Positions 32,179 through 41,379 of a stretch of 64,000 bases of DNA are shown here, one piece after another. The notes below the pieces were generated by a model. That model saw only the letters and a program-made list of their open reading frames with translations. It did not search any database and had not been told where the DNA came from. The DNA is from Calditrichales bacterium MX18-03 (GTDB lineage Bacteria > Bacillota > Clostridia > Lutisporales > Lutisporaceae): contig JAJGRE010000004.1 of assembly GCA_021083345.1 (NCBI GenBank), positions 341,918 through 405,917 of the forward strand. Reading direction: 5' to 3'. The translations under genes were made by a program, and so were the position numbers. Position 1 is the first letter of the stretch; each line of letters begins with the position of its first letter.

Positions 32179-34065
32179 CTATTTTTGAACTCTATTCCTG
32201 CCCAATTGCTTGGCCTCATACATTTTCTCATCGGCTTTCCTCACCAGCTCCACAGCACTTTCCGATTCATATTCAACGATTCCCCCGCTGATGGTGATGG
32301 ACAATTCCTTTCCTTCAAATCGCAGGGCCATGATCTCTTTCCGGATCCGCTCTGCTATGACATATCCGGTCTCCATCACTGTATCGGGAAGCAGCACGAT
32401 GAACTCCTCTCCGCCATAGCGGCCGGCTACATCTTCCTTTCGTATGCTGTTTCGGATGGTCTCCGCTACTGCCACCAGAACCCGGTCGCCGCATGGATGT
32501 CCGTAAAGGTCATTGACAGACTTGAAATGATCCAGGTCAAACATGATGACGCAGAACTTTTCATCCCTTGCCGACGCTTTGATGATCTCTTCTTCCAATC
32601 TTTCATACATGTACTTATGATTGTAAATACGGGTCAAACCGTCAATAATGAGCATCTGGTTCAATTCCTGCGTGCGTTCTTCCACCTTTTTTTCCAGGTT
32701 GGCATTCAGCTCCTCGATTTCCCTGGTCCTTACCTGGATGCGGCCTTCCAGCTCCTCGTTCAGTTTCCTGATTCTCTCCTCCACCACATTCCTTTCGAAA
32801 ATCATGGCATTTGCAGCAGCTGCCAGATCCTTGAACTCGGAGTAATGGACCTTTCCGATGCTGATTTCCGCATAATCCCTGGAAGCATTCTTCAAGAAGC
32901 TCAAAAAAATGTCCAGGTTTTTTCTGCTTTTATCGGTCAGATATCGGGTCAGTGCAAATGCAAGAACCAATACACCCAGCAACAGAAGGATGATATTCAA
33001 GATATCCCGCTGCACTTTCCGCTGCATTTGTGCCCGGTTGGACGCAATGACCTGCTCAATCTTATCCATCTGCACACCGGAGCCTACGACCCATTCCCAT
33101 TCCGGTATGCCGCGCACAAAAGTCATTTTTTCATAGGTTTCGCCTGCTCCGGACATTTTGCAATACTGTGACAGGAAGCCGCCATCCGAGTCTTTCTGTA
33201 CGATCTGGATCTGCTCCTGAATGACTTTTTTTCCTCTTTCGTCCGTCTGATCAATGATATTCTGCCCCAGGGACATTGTATTGACAGCATCGGCCAGTAC
33301 AACGCCATCATAGTTGTTGATGAAAACACACATGTCATTGTCGTAGCCGAAGCGGATGACGCTCACTCTCTGAAGTATTTCCGCCTGTATGTCTTCCATC
33401 ACGTCATCAACGTATTCCCCTGACCCCATATACCAGTTAAAGGGCTCAAAACGCTTTACAAAGGTTATTTTCTTATAGGGCTGCTTGTCCTCGCTGTCGG
33501 GTTTTATCCAATGTCCGGTAATATAGCCTTCATTCTGTTTTTTGACCAGCTCGATTTCTTCCCTTAGGACGAAGTTTCCATTGTCGTCCTTCAGGTCAAT
33601 TAGGTTGGTGCCTTCACTTTCCGGCAGTATGGGGTATAATATGACATCGCCTTCCAGTGTGTCGATGAAGTAATAACCACGGCCGTCATTAAAGCGGATC
33701 GGTCTCAGGGCATCTGTGATGAGCTTTTTGATCTCTTCTTCGCTCCTGGTGCCCTTGTTCTGGTTATAAATATTCATGGCGGTATAATACGCCTCATAGG
33801 TCCGGCTTCTTATATCCTTCCTCAATATCTCCTCAGTCTTGGATTTCATGTACTGAATATACTCAACCGTCCTGTTGACCTCGTTCTTTATGATGTTTTT
33901 CTGATTGCTGATATAGTCCATACGCAGCTTTTCGGACTGCTGGTTGAAGGTCTCATATTCCTTATCGATCCATATATATCCCAGGATTCCAACCGTTAGT
34001 ATGATAACAATTGCTACTTCAAAGAAGATGGCTGATGCAAAACTTTGTCCTATTTTTTTGTACAC
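32179..34065 (-). CDS. Membrane diguanylate cyclase with extracellular Cache sensor
   Basis: 628 residues. A membrane helix at about 12-32, a large extracytoplasmic Cache-type region (about 35-345) with two related halves ('NDGRGYYFIDTLEGDVILYP', 'NNYDGVVLADAVNTMSLGQN'), a second helix (about 350-372), a coiled coil, then GGDEF (about 465-628) with the active loop GRYGGEEF and 'DLDHFKSVNDLYGHPCGDRVL'. The intact GGEEF predicts cyclic-di-GMP synthesis in response to an external small molecule. The start is GTG (34065) with a weak site upstream. Confidence 0.9.
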   Translation of the reverse strand: MYKKIGQSFASAIFFEVAIVIILTVGILGYIWIDKEYETFNQQSEKLRMDYISNQKNIIKNEVNRTVEYIQYMKSKTEEILRKDIRSRTYEAYYTAMNIYNQNKGTRSEEEIKKLITDALRPIRFNDGRGYYFIDTLEGDVILYPILPESEGTNLIDLKDDNGNFVLREEIELVKKQNEGYITGHWIKPDSEDKQPYKKITFVKRFEPFNWYMGSGEYVDDVMEDIQAEILQRVSVIRFGYDNDMCVFINNYDGVVLADAVNTMSLGQNIIDQTDERGKKVIQEQIQIVQKDSDGGFLSQYCKMSGAGETYEKMTFVRGIPEWEWVVGSGVQMDKIEQVIASNRAQMQRKVQRDILNIILLLLGVLVLAFALTRYLTDKSRKNLDIFLSFLKNASRDYAEISIGKVHYSEFKDLAAAANAMIFERNVVEERIRKLNEELEGRIQVRTREIEELNANLEKKVEERTQELNQMLIIDGLTRIYNHKYMYERLEEEIIKASARDEKFCVIMFDLDHFKSVNDLYGHPCGDRVLVAVAETIRNSIRKEDVAGRYGGEEFIVLLPDTVMETGYVIAERIRKEIMALRFEGKELSITISGGIVEYESESAVELVRKADEKMYEAKQLGRNRVQK

Positions 34066-34276
34066 TTGCCCAACCCCCGTTCCTCATCGATTGCCTTTTG
34101 CTATCTATACTAAAAAATTCTATATATTTTATTGAAATCCTTCTTTTAATAGAGACCTGGACAGCAGAAATCGGACAAAATTACATAATGCCTGTAATAA
34201 CCGAAGCGCTAAGGAGAGATAATAATTTAACAGGCTGCAAATTTTTCAAAAAACGATATTGAAAGGAAGGGTTGAT

Positions 34277-34585
34277 TTGAAAATTGATGAGATTCCGGTA
34301 TGCCCCAGCTGCGGCGGGCAGCATTTTTCAGTGAAGCGGGAAGCAACCTATGTGTATACCTACGAGTTGGAAACACCTGATAATGAGAACCATATAACGG
34401 AAGAGGCGCTGCCGTTTTTATTTGACAACAGGGAACAAACCGGAAACAGGGAATATTTACAGTGCACGCAATGCGGCGCCCAATACCCCTGTGATCTGGA
34501 CCGGCAGCATGACCATATCCGGTTTACCATCCTGCGAAAAGCCATACGCGCCGATCATCAGAGCAACCCGGAGTTTCTGGGATAA
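34277..34585 (+). CDS. Small zinc-ribbon protein
   Basis: About 103 residues from TTG 34277, which has GGAAGG six bases upstream. Two knuckles, CPSCGG near the N-terminus and CTQCGAQYPC near the middle, should bind one zinc. The rest is acidic and not recognised. It is probably monocistronic; the next gene is convergent. Confidence 0.65.
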   Translation: MKIDEIPVCPSCGGQHFSVKREATYVYTYELETPDNENHITEEALPFLFDNREQTGNREYLQCTQCGAQYPCDLDRQHDHIRFTILRKAIRADHQSNPEFLG

Positions 34586-34615
34586 TAGAAGGACTTCTAT
34601 GCTTCCCACCTTCTC

Positions 34616-35803
34616 CTATATCATACTCAGCGCCATACCCAAATCCCGGATCAAGTCTTCAGCGTTTTCCAAGCCTATCGAAATCCGTACGATACCGGGA
34701 TGGATTCCGGCTGCCTGCCACTTTTCCGCCGGAAGCTCCTTTGACAGGCTGATGATCGGCGCATAGACCAGACTCTCATAACCCCCCCAGCTTACGCCGA
34801 TTTTAAAATACTTCAGATGGTTCAAGAACCTTTTTACACCATCCACATCAGTAGTCAATTCAAAACTGAATAACCCGCTGAAATCGCTCATTTGCTTTTT
34901 TGCCAGTTCATGCTGTGGAAAACTTTCCAAGCCCGGATAATTCACCTTGGAGACCTTTGGGTGCTTTTCCAGATATTCCGCGAGCTTCATTGCGCTGCGG
35001 CTGTGCCTCTCCATCCTCAAGCTAAGCGTTCTCAGCCCCCGCAGAACAAGCCAGGCCTCAAAGGGTGCAATTTTTCCGCCCAGCAGGCTGTATTCCAAAG
35101 CGGATATCGCCCTCATATTCTCTTTGGAAGAAACGGCCACACCGGCTACAACATCGCTATGCCCGCACAGATACTTCGATACCGAGTGTACCACAACATC
35201 AATGCCGAACTTAAGGGGATTCTGATAGACAGGCGTTGCCCAAGTATTGTCGATAACCGTCTTGATGCCTTTGAGCTTGGCGATGGCGGCTATTCCTTCC
35301 AGATCCTGAAGCTTGAAGGTGCAGCTGGAGGGACTCTCCAGATAGATCAGCCGGGTATTCTCTTTGACTGCGTTTTCAATTTCTTTCAGATCATCGCCAT
35401 CCACAAAAGTAGTGCTGATATCAAATTTTTCATAGAGGTACTTGGATAAAAAATTATTGGTCGGGCCGTAAATGCTTTTCACACTGATGACATGGTCGCC
35501 CGACCTGATGAAGCTCAGAATGCTGGAACTGATGGCCGCCATGCCGGAAGCGAACAGTTTCGCCTTTTCTCCACCTTCCAGGCAGGCAATTTTCTTCTCT
35601 GCAATTTCTACTGTAGGATTCAATCCTCTGGTATAAATGTAGTTTTCCTGTGGGTTTTCAAAGGCACGGTCAATGGCCTCGTAGCTTTCGAAGGTAAATA
35701 ATGAATTCTGAAAGATCGGCGGCACTACAGCCCCCATATGCCGCTCCCGTTCCTCTCCGAAATGGGCCAGCATGGTGTCCAAACCAAAGTCCTCGTCAAA
35801 CAT
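34616..35803 (-). CDS. Cys/Met-metabolism PLP enzyme (cystathionine gamma-synthase/lyase family)
   Basis: About 395 residues from ATG 35803 (AGAGAGGGG about eight bases upstream). Family landmarks are 'YIYTRGLNPTV', the PLP-ring stacking region 'ASGMAAISSSIL', and the internal aldimine lysine in HSVSKYLCGHSDVV. It may be a cystathionine synthase or lyase or a methionine gamma-lyase; the residues visible do not separate these. It is 57 bases downstream of the SecA-like gene on the same strand. Confidence 0.86.
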   Translation of the reverse strand: MFDEDFGLDTMLAHFGEERERHMGAVVPPIFQNSLFTFESYEAIDRAFENPQENYIYTRGLNPTVEIAEKKIACLEGGEKAKLFASGMAAISSSILSFIRSGDHVISVKSIYGPTNNFLSKYLYEKFDISTTFVDGDDLKEIENAVKENTRLIYLESPSSCTFKLQDLEGIAAIAKLKGIKTVIDNTWATPVYQNPLKFGIDVVVHSVSKYLCGHSDVVAGVAVSSKENMRAISALEYSLLGGKIAPFEAWLVLRGLRTLSLRMERHSRSAMKLAEYLEKHPKVSKVNYPGLESFPQHELAKKQMSDFSGLFSFELTTDVDGVKRFLNHLKYFKIGVSWGGYESLVYAPIISLSKELPAEKWQAAGIHPGIVRISIGLENAEDLIRDLGMALSMI

Positions 35804-35859
35804 TAACTCAACCCCTCTCTTGTATACTGTCACCACTATATGTCAATCTCCCAGGAGTG

Positions 35860-38202
35860 TCAATATGCGGAACCCTTACCAAACAGGCGATGATAAACGG
35901 ATCTTATTGAAAAAAGCGGCTTGCTGACCATATTGCTAACGGCTTTGATAAGAAGCAGTCCATTGCCGAACTGGTCCGGACTGTCGCTGACCAGGTAGGT
36001 CCAGGTAGCGCCGGGACTTTGCAGTCCCTCCTTTTCCAGGTCGATGCCGTCCGGTGTCAGCTCTATTTCATTGAACGCCTGGAGAATTTCGGTATCGATT
36101 CTTTCCAGCAGCTCCTGGAAGGCTTCGACTGCCAGCCGGTTTAGCTCATGGATGGGGTTTTTACCTGCAATGGCAACCAGATGGATGCCTTCACGGATTT
36201 CTGCAATATGCTCCAAGTATTCCGCCCAGCACCGGCTGATAAAATGCAAGGCAAGCTGCTTTTCTGCTGCTTTGAGTACCTTTTCCCCCACATCAGCCTG
36301 CAGCGCCTGATAGCGTTCCGGCGCTTTTTCTCTCAGAAGGTTCAATGGCACTCTGTCCAGCAGCACATCCATTCGTTTGTTATGAATGATCCTTCGCTGC
36401 TGCTCCACAATAAAACCATACTTCCATAGCTGTACCCGAAGGTCCGAGTTGTATCCCTCCACAAACCGCTGCCCCTGATCCATCGCATGCCGCACCACGG
36501 GATCATCCACCGATCCTTCCTGTTTTGCGGGATAGCGCCTGGCCGGTATCAGCTTTGCCGCATTCAGCTTTTTTGCAAGCTCATCCTCAAGGCTGATAAT
36601 GAAGCGGCTCTCCCCCGGGTCTCCCTGGCGGCCTGCCCTGCCCCGCAGCTGCTCGTCCATCCTGCGGCTCTCCTGGCGGTTGGTCCCTATGACATAAAGC
36701 CCCCCCAGTGCAGCCACCCTGTCCCTTTCCTGCTCCTGCTCGCCGCCCAACCGGATGTCGACGCCCCGGCCTGCCATATTGGTTGACACCGTCACCGCCC
36801 CGGCTTCCCCCGCCTTTTTTATGATCGCCGCTTCCATTTCATCATTCTTTGCATTTAGCACGGTGCATGGAATGCCTTCCTGACTCAAAGCTTTAGCGAG
36901 GGTCTCCGACTCCTCGATGCTTCCTGTACCGATCAGTATCGGCTGTCCGGTGCCGTGAGCCCGCTTGATTTCTGCGACCAGCGCTTTCTGCTTTGCCTCC
37001 TGGTGGGTAAAAATCAGATCCGGATAATCGATTCTGATGCACTTCCGGTTGGTAGGTATCGTCACCACGTCCATTCCATAGTATTCCCTGAACTCTGAAG
37101 CTGCAGCACCAGCCGTTCCGGTCATGCCTGCCAGCCTCGAATACAGGCTGAGATAATGCTGCATGGCAATTGAGCCCAGAATGATACCGCCGGCCTCGTT
37201 TTTCAGGCCTTCCTTCGCTTCAACCGCTGACTGCAGCAGCTCCGGCCACTGCCGCTTTTCCGCTATCCGCCCCGTAAGCGTGTCAACCATCTCTATCTTT
37301 CCATTGCTTACAACGTAGTCCCTATCCCTCTGCAGCAACAGCTCCGCATGCAGGGCGCAATTCAGACCTGCTAGAAGCGTCATATTGTCGGTGTCATAAA
37401 GATTTCCGCAGCCCATCGATTTTTCTGCCTGAAGTATCCCTGTCTCAGTAAGGTGAATGTGATCGCCATATCCATCTATCACAAAATCAATGCCAGGTCT
37501 CAGTTTTTTCGCCAATAAAGCCAGCTCACCGGCATATCCCGCAGCCGGACCTGCTTCCCCGGCTATAACCAGCGGAGTCCTTGCCTCATCGATCAAAATG
37601 GAGTCCGCTTCATCCACGATGGCATAATGAAATGGCCGGTGGACTAGGCTGTCTTTGCAGGTACAGAGAAAATCCCGCAAATGATCGAAGCCCGCTTCCT
37701 TTGCCGTTACATAGGTTATATCCGACCCATAAGCTTTTTGCCTTTCGGCGGTTTGCATCCCTTCCTTCACTGAACCCACCGAAATACCCAAAAATTCATA
37801 CACCGGTCCCATCCATTGGGCATCCCTGCATGCAAGGTATTCGTTGAAGGTAAGTATATGAACCCCTTTACCAGTCAATGCGTTCAGATATGCCGGCATG
37901 ACAGCCGTCAGAGTCTTTCCTTCCCCGGTCTGAAGCTCTGCTATATTCCCCTGATGCAGCGCAATTCCTCCCAGTACTTGAACCTCATATGGGTACATGC
38001 CTATTGTACGCCGCGCTGCTTCCCTTACCAGTGCAAAGGCCTCCGGCAGAAGTAAATCCGGATCTGCACCGCTCTGCGCCTGGCCTTTAAGTTGTGCGGA
38101 CAGTGCTCTCAGCTGCCCGTCGCTGAGGCTGCTATAGTTCATCCGGCAAACCGCTTCGCATATTTTTTTATTTGACGTTCTATTATCCATTTTTCTGAAC
38201 AT
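35860..38202 (-). CDS. Second SecA-like preprotein translocase ATPase
   Basis: About 780 residues with SecA motor features: QTGEGKTLTAVMPAYL (Walker A), DEADSILIDEARTPL (Walker B), the preprotein-crosslinking domain between them, 'GSIEESETLAKAL', and 'STNMAGRGVDIRLGG'. The C-terminal zinc-binding tail of canonical SecA (CXCXSXXXXC) is missing. I start at ATG 38202 with AGGAGG seven bases upstream. It lies outside a sec or division locus and is divergent from typical SecA ('AELQTGEGKT'), so it looks like an accessory SecA2 for a special substrate set. No SecY2 or accessory Asp proteins are adjacent. Confidence 0.8.
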   Translation of the reverse strand: MFRKMDNRTSNKKICEAVCRMNYSSLSDGQLRALSAQLKGQAQSGADPDLLLPEAFALVREAARRTIGMYPYEVQVLGGIALHQGNIAELQTGEGKTLTAVMPAYLNALTGKGVHILTFNEYLACRDAQWMGPVYEFLGISVGSVKEGMQTAERQKAYGSDITYVTAKEAGFDHLRDFLCTCKDSLVHRPFHYAIVDEADSILIDEARTPLVIAGEAGPAAGYAGELALLAKKLRPGIDFVIDGYGDHIHLTETGILQAEKSMGCGNLYDTDNMTLLAGLNCALHAELLLQRDRDYVVSNGKIEMVDTLTGRIAEKRQWPELLQSAVEAKEGLKNEAGGIILGSIAMQHYLSLYSRLAGMTGTAGAAASEFREYYGMDVVTIPTNRKCIRIDYPDLIFTHQEAKQKALVAEIKRAHGTGQPILIGTGSIEESETLAKALSQEGIPCTVLNAKNDEMEAAIIKKAGEAGAVTVSTNMAGRGVDIRLGGEQEQERDRVAALGGLYVIGTNRQESRRMDEQLRGRAGRQGDPGESRFIISLEDELAKKLNAAKLIPARRYPAKQEGSVDDPVVRHAMDQGQRFVEGYNSDLRVQLWKYGFIVEQQRRIIHNKRMDVLLDRVPLNLLREKAPERYQALQADVGEKVLKAAEKQLALHFISRCWAEYLEHIAEIREGIHLVAIAGKNPIHELNRLAVEAFQELLERIDTEILQAFNEIELTPDGIDLEKEGLQSPGATWTYLVSDSPDQFGNGLLLIKAVSNMVSKPLFSIRSVYHRLFGKGSAY

Positions 38203-38295
38203 AATCATTCCTCCTGCAAAATCAAAAAATACCAACCAACGCTTCGCCTTTTTTGCGAAAACGTATCGATTCCTCTATACACCTGAAAAATCGGG

Positions 38296-38631
38296 TTATA
38301 ATGCAGAAGGGTCCACTGCCGGTTTCAGAGTATGGAAAAGGACCAGCAGCAGTGTGCTGAAAAAAAACAGAATATCAGTTGATTGAATATAGTGGTTGGA
38401 AGAACAGATAAAACCATAACAGAGCAGCAGACCGGCCAAAAGCTGCAATCGGATGGTGAAAAGGCTTGAGGCTTCTCTTGTTCCTTCAACAAACAGAATA
38501 TAAAGGGATTGCAAAAGGGAATGCGATATCAGGACCCGCCTCGGATGCACCGACCGGACGCCGGTAAAGCCTGCTGCGTAAGTGGTCAGACCACATATGA
38601 ATATCAAGATGGGAATCAAACCCGGCATCAT
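38296..38631 (-). CDS. Small membrane protein, unknown
   Basis: About 111 residues with three predicted membrane segments (LIPILIFICGLTTYAAGF, LFTIRLQLLAGLLLCYGFIC, ILFFFSTLLLVLFHTL). ATG at 38631 follows AAAGGGAAA. No family recognised. It lies between the SecA-like gene and the CrtI-like oxidoreductase on the same strand. Confidence 0.6.
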   Translation of the reverse strand: MMPGLIPILIFICGLTTYAAGFTGVRSVHPRRVLISHSLLQSLYILFVEGTREASSLFTIRLQLLAGLLLCYGFICSSNHYIQSTDILFFFSTLLLVLFHTLKPAVDPSAL

Positions 38632-38749
38632 ATCGCTTTCCCTTTCCAACGTTATTTGATGGCTTGCCGACTAATTACTGTCGTCATGCTCTTATCCATC
38701 ATTACGTTTCTCAAAGCATAAAGTCTGCTTTATCAAGTAGATTTATTCT

Positions 38750-40225
38750 TCAGGTGGTCTTGAACTTTTTACCGTCCTTTTTACAGATAAGCTTGGATAG
38801 ATCCCTTCCGCTCCTGAACACCGCAGGGATGCCGCCGCCCGGCTCCACCCACTGCCCCGCCAGATAAAAGCCTGAAAGACCCGGCAGCTCCTTCTTGAAA
38901 GGATTGCGCTTGAAAAGGTTCTCGTTGGCCCAGCCCTGTATGGAGCCCCTCCAATTGCCTGTGTAACGGATATAGGTGGCCGGTGTGGCCACATCGGTCA
39001 TCTCAACTGCATCCCTTATCCCACCCAGCCGTTGGTCCAGAAGCTCGATGATTTTCTCTGATATCAGTCTTTTCTCAGCCTTATACCGGCTTACATCCTC
39101 ATTTTTCAGTGAAGTCCAGAATTTGTCGTTTCTTGTTTCCAGCTGAACCACCAGCAGCGTTTTGCCCTCGGGGGACAATTCCTTCGTATCATTATAAATC
39201 ATTACATCCATTGAATCATAACGGCTCCCATCATTGACTGCCAACGGTGGATCAAAGATCAGCTTAACCGTCCTGGGTAAACCGTCAAAGACTCTGTTCA
39301 GTCCCAGCGCGACCTGTATTCTTGAAGGGTTCAAATCCGGCTTCTCATAAGCACTCAAGATGGTTTTGTCTACAAATTGTCCCTGAAGCATCTCAAAGAT
39401 GGTCTTCCGGCCATCTGATGCCGATATGACGATATCGGCATCACGGATCTCTCCGTTCTCCAGCTCTATACCCACAGCTTTGCCGCCCTGCACGATAATC
39501 CTTGCCACTTTTCTGTTATAATTGATCTTTCCGCCGCAGGACAGATACTTCTTTTCGAACAGCCTGGAAAACGCCAGAGAGCCGGAGGCAGGATAACCGC
39601 AGCGTTTCAAATCCATTTCCGACAGGACGAACATTTCAAACAAAATAGGGGACGAAAAATGCCTCACCACCTTTTGAAGGAACGGATTCTTGAATCTACC
39701 TGAAAAAGCTTGTGCCGAGACGTTTATCCATTTGTTGATGACAAAAATAAGCGGAACCATTTTCAACAGCTTCAGCAGGCCTGCCGGTCCACTGACTTCC
39801 TCTACCGGCATCTCAGCCTTTTGGAAACGCCTTATGTCTTTAATGAATTCACCGATGACATTTTTGTCTTCCGGTGCTATTCTCATCATTTCATGTTCAA
39901 GCCTGTTCAAGTCGGCATACTCGGAGAACTGCTCTCCATTGCCAAAATCATAAATTTCCTTGATCTCCTGGTCAATAAACTGAAGCTTTTCCATATCGAT
40001 CAGCTCACTCCACAGCCTGTAAAAGGGATGGGAAGGCGACGAACCCAAAAGTCCGTGAATGCAGCCTTCAACTGTGTAATCCTTTCTTTTCCACGAAGTA
40101 CATAAGCCGCCGGGAAGGCCGTGGGCTTCAAAAATCTCCGTATCATAACCGTTCATTTGAAGGTAGCAGCCTGCCGAAAGGCCTGCAATACCAGCACCAA
40201 TGATGATTACTTTTTTACTATTCAT
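38750..40225 (-). CDS. CrtI/retinol-saturase-like FAD oxidoreductase
   Basis: About 491 residues. An N-terminal dinucleotide motif 'VIIIGAGIAGLSAGCYLQ' and the carotenoid-desaturase-type 'EAHGLPGGLCTSWKRKDYTVEGCIHGLLG' region (seen as shorter conserved blocks), and the C-terminal 'LAGQWVEPGGGIPAVFRSGRDL' typical of phytoene desaturase and related isoprenoid oxidoreductases. No phytoene synthase is nearby, so the substrate is uncertain. ATG 40225 overlaps the TetR stop by eight bases, so it is translated with that regulator and probably under its control. Confidence 0.82.
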   Translation of the reverse strand: MNSKKVIIIGAGIAGLSAGCYLQMNGYDTEIFEAHGLPGGLCTSWKRKDYTVEGCIHGLLGSSPSHPFYRLWSELIDMEKLQFIDQEIKEIYDFGNGEQFSEYADLNRLEHEMMRIAPEDKNVIGEFIKDIRRFQKAEMPVEEVSGPAGLLKLLKMVPLIFVINKWINVSAQAFSGRFKNPFLQKVVRHFSSPILFEMFVLSEMDLKRCGYPASGSLAFSRLFEKKYLSCGGKINYNRKVARIIVQGGKAVGIELENGEIRDADIVISASDGRKTIFEMLQGQFVDKTILSAYEKPDLNPSRIQVALGLNRVFDGLPRTVKLIFDPPLAVNDGSRYDSMDVMIYNDTKELSPEGKTLLVVQLETRNDKFWTSLKNEDVSRYKAEKRLISEKIIELLDQRLGGIRDAVEMTDVATPATYIRYTGNWRGSIQGWANENLFKRNPFKKELPGLSGFYLAGQWVEPGGGIPAVFRSGRDLSKLICKKDGKKFKTT

Positions 40226-40820
40226 CCTTATCATTCCTTACTCTGAACACCTGGTCAACAACTGCGTCCACCAAGGCGTTCCTTTGATCTTTGTCATAGA
40301 AATTCAGACCTGTTGCCTTACTAATCACTTCATGCCTCAGAAAAGCCGATTGGATAGCGGATACCAGCATATGGATCGTGAAGAAAACAGCCAGTTCATC
40401 GGCCTTATCTCCCATAACTTCTCTTACAACCGGCGTATAAGCTCTAATGGTCTGCATACTGTTGTCATCAGCCCCCGGGTTTACATAATCACCGAGGATT
40501 GAAATTCTTGAAATCCCGGTCCTTATTGCCAAAAATCCTGCCGTGTGCTTGAGCAGATATCTCAGCTTATCCAACGGCTCCATTTCAAGGCTCTTATACT
40601 GGGGCTCGAACCCGCCAATCACCTTGGAAATCAGGTCTTGAACACACCGGTTGATGAGATTTTCCTTTGTCTGAAAATGATAGTTGATCAAACCCACGCC
40701 TACACCGGCTTTTGCAGCGATATCGCGGGAAGTGATCCTGACGATGTCGCCATGCTGTTCTATGAGCTGCATGGCTGCATTCATGATTTTTTCTCTTGTC
40801 TCTATATCATATTGCGTCAT
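40218..40820 (-). CDS. TetR-family transcriptional regulator
   Basis: 200 residues. The N-terminal helix-turn-helix (about 10-55: 'REKIMNAAMQLIEQHG', 'TSRDIAAKAGVGVGLINYHF') is clear; the C-terminal ligand domain is not assignable. AGGAGG precedes the ATG. It is the middle gene of a three-gene operon with a 4-TM protein and the CrtI-like enzyme, and the inverted repeat at the operon promoter is its probable operator. Confidence 0.87.
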   Translation of the reverse strand: MTQYDIETREKIMNAAMQLIEQHGDIVRITSRDIAAKAGVGVGLINYHFQTKENLINRCVQDLISKVIGGFEPQYKSLEMEPLDKLRYLLKHTAGFLAIRTGISRISILGDYVNPGADDNSMQTIRAYTPVVREVMGDKADELAVFFTIHMLVSAIQSAFLRHEVISKATGLNFYDKDQRNALVDAVVDQVFRVRNDKDE

Positions 40821-40833
40821 GAGTACCTCCTGA

Positions 40834-41196
40834 TTATAGAATAAAATGGAATCTCGCGATGATGAACTTCAGCACGATGACGATGCAGATTGCTGTTAAC
40901 GCGGCTGTAGGATCATGTAAAACCGGCAGCCGGAATCGAAATACCTGTGCTACACCGATTACCAGTGCAGTTGTGCCAAGCAGATAGCCAAGGATGGAAA
41001 GCGGATGTGCCGTAGCCTTAGTGACAAATGGTGCCAGCTGCCCCAGGGAGCACATGATGAACCCGATTGCGGTCAGTGTGATGACCGCTGTCCTTGTATC
41101 GGTGATGAACCACATCTTTTTTCCGGTGAAGCCGCTATATACGGCTATCAGCCCTATCAGCGCAGTCAACGCATATAATGGCCAGGTTTTTGACAT
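40834..41196 (-). CDS. Four-helix membrane protein, unknown
   Basis: About 120 residues from ATG 41196, preceded by GAGGAGGT. Four hydrophobic segments (WPLYALTALIGLIAVYSG, AVITLTAIGFIMCSLG, PLSILGYLLGTTALVIGVA, LTAICIVIVLKFIIA). First gene of the TetR operon. It resembles small DoxX- or DUF-type membrane proteins, but I cannot name the family. Confidence 0.65.
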   Translation of the reverse strand: MSKTWPLYALTALIGLIAVYSGFTGKKMWFITDTRTAVITLTAIGFIMCSLGQLAPFVTKATAHPLSILGYLLGTTALVIGVAQVFRFRLPVLHDPTAALTAICIVIVLKFIIARFHFIL

Positions 41197-41216
41197 TTTT
41201 TCAGACCTCCTCAAAT

Positions 41217-41277
41217 TTGAACGTTGTTTTGTACGTTGTTCAATTTTGATTATACGCCTGCAATTCTACACTGTCAA
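41217..41277 (-). promoter_or_regulatory. Promoter and TetR operator of the 41196-38750 operon
   Basis: On the minus strand a TTGACA -35 (41272-41277) and TATAAT -10 (41249-41254) are separated by exactly 17 bp. Just downstream is TTGAAC...GTTCAA (41217-41243), which also contains two ACAACGT direct elements. Position and symmetry suit repression by the TetR protein encoded in the operon. Confidence 0.75.
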
Positions 41278-41379
41278 CAGTGGACATGAAGAACTATACT
41301 ATACTACTAAAAACTGATTTTGCGAAAGTTTACATAAACATGATAAGATGAGTGATGTGCCTTTAGAAAGAGGTGAAAC

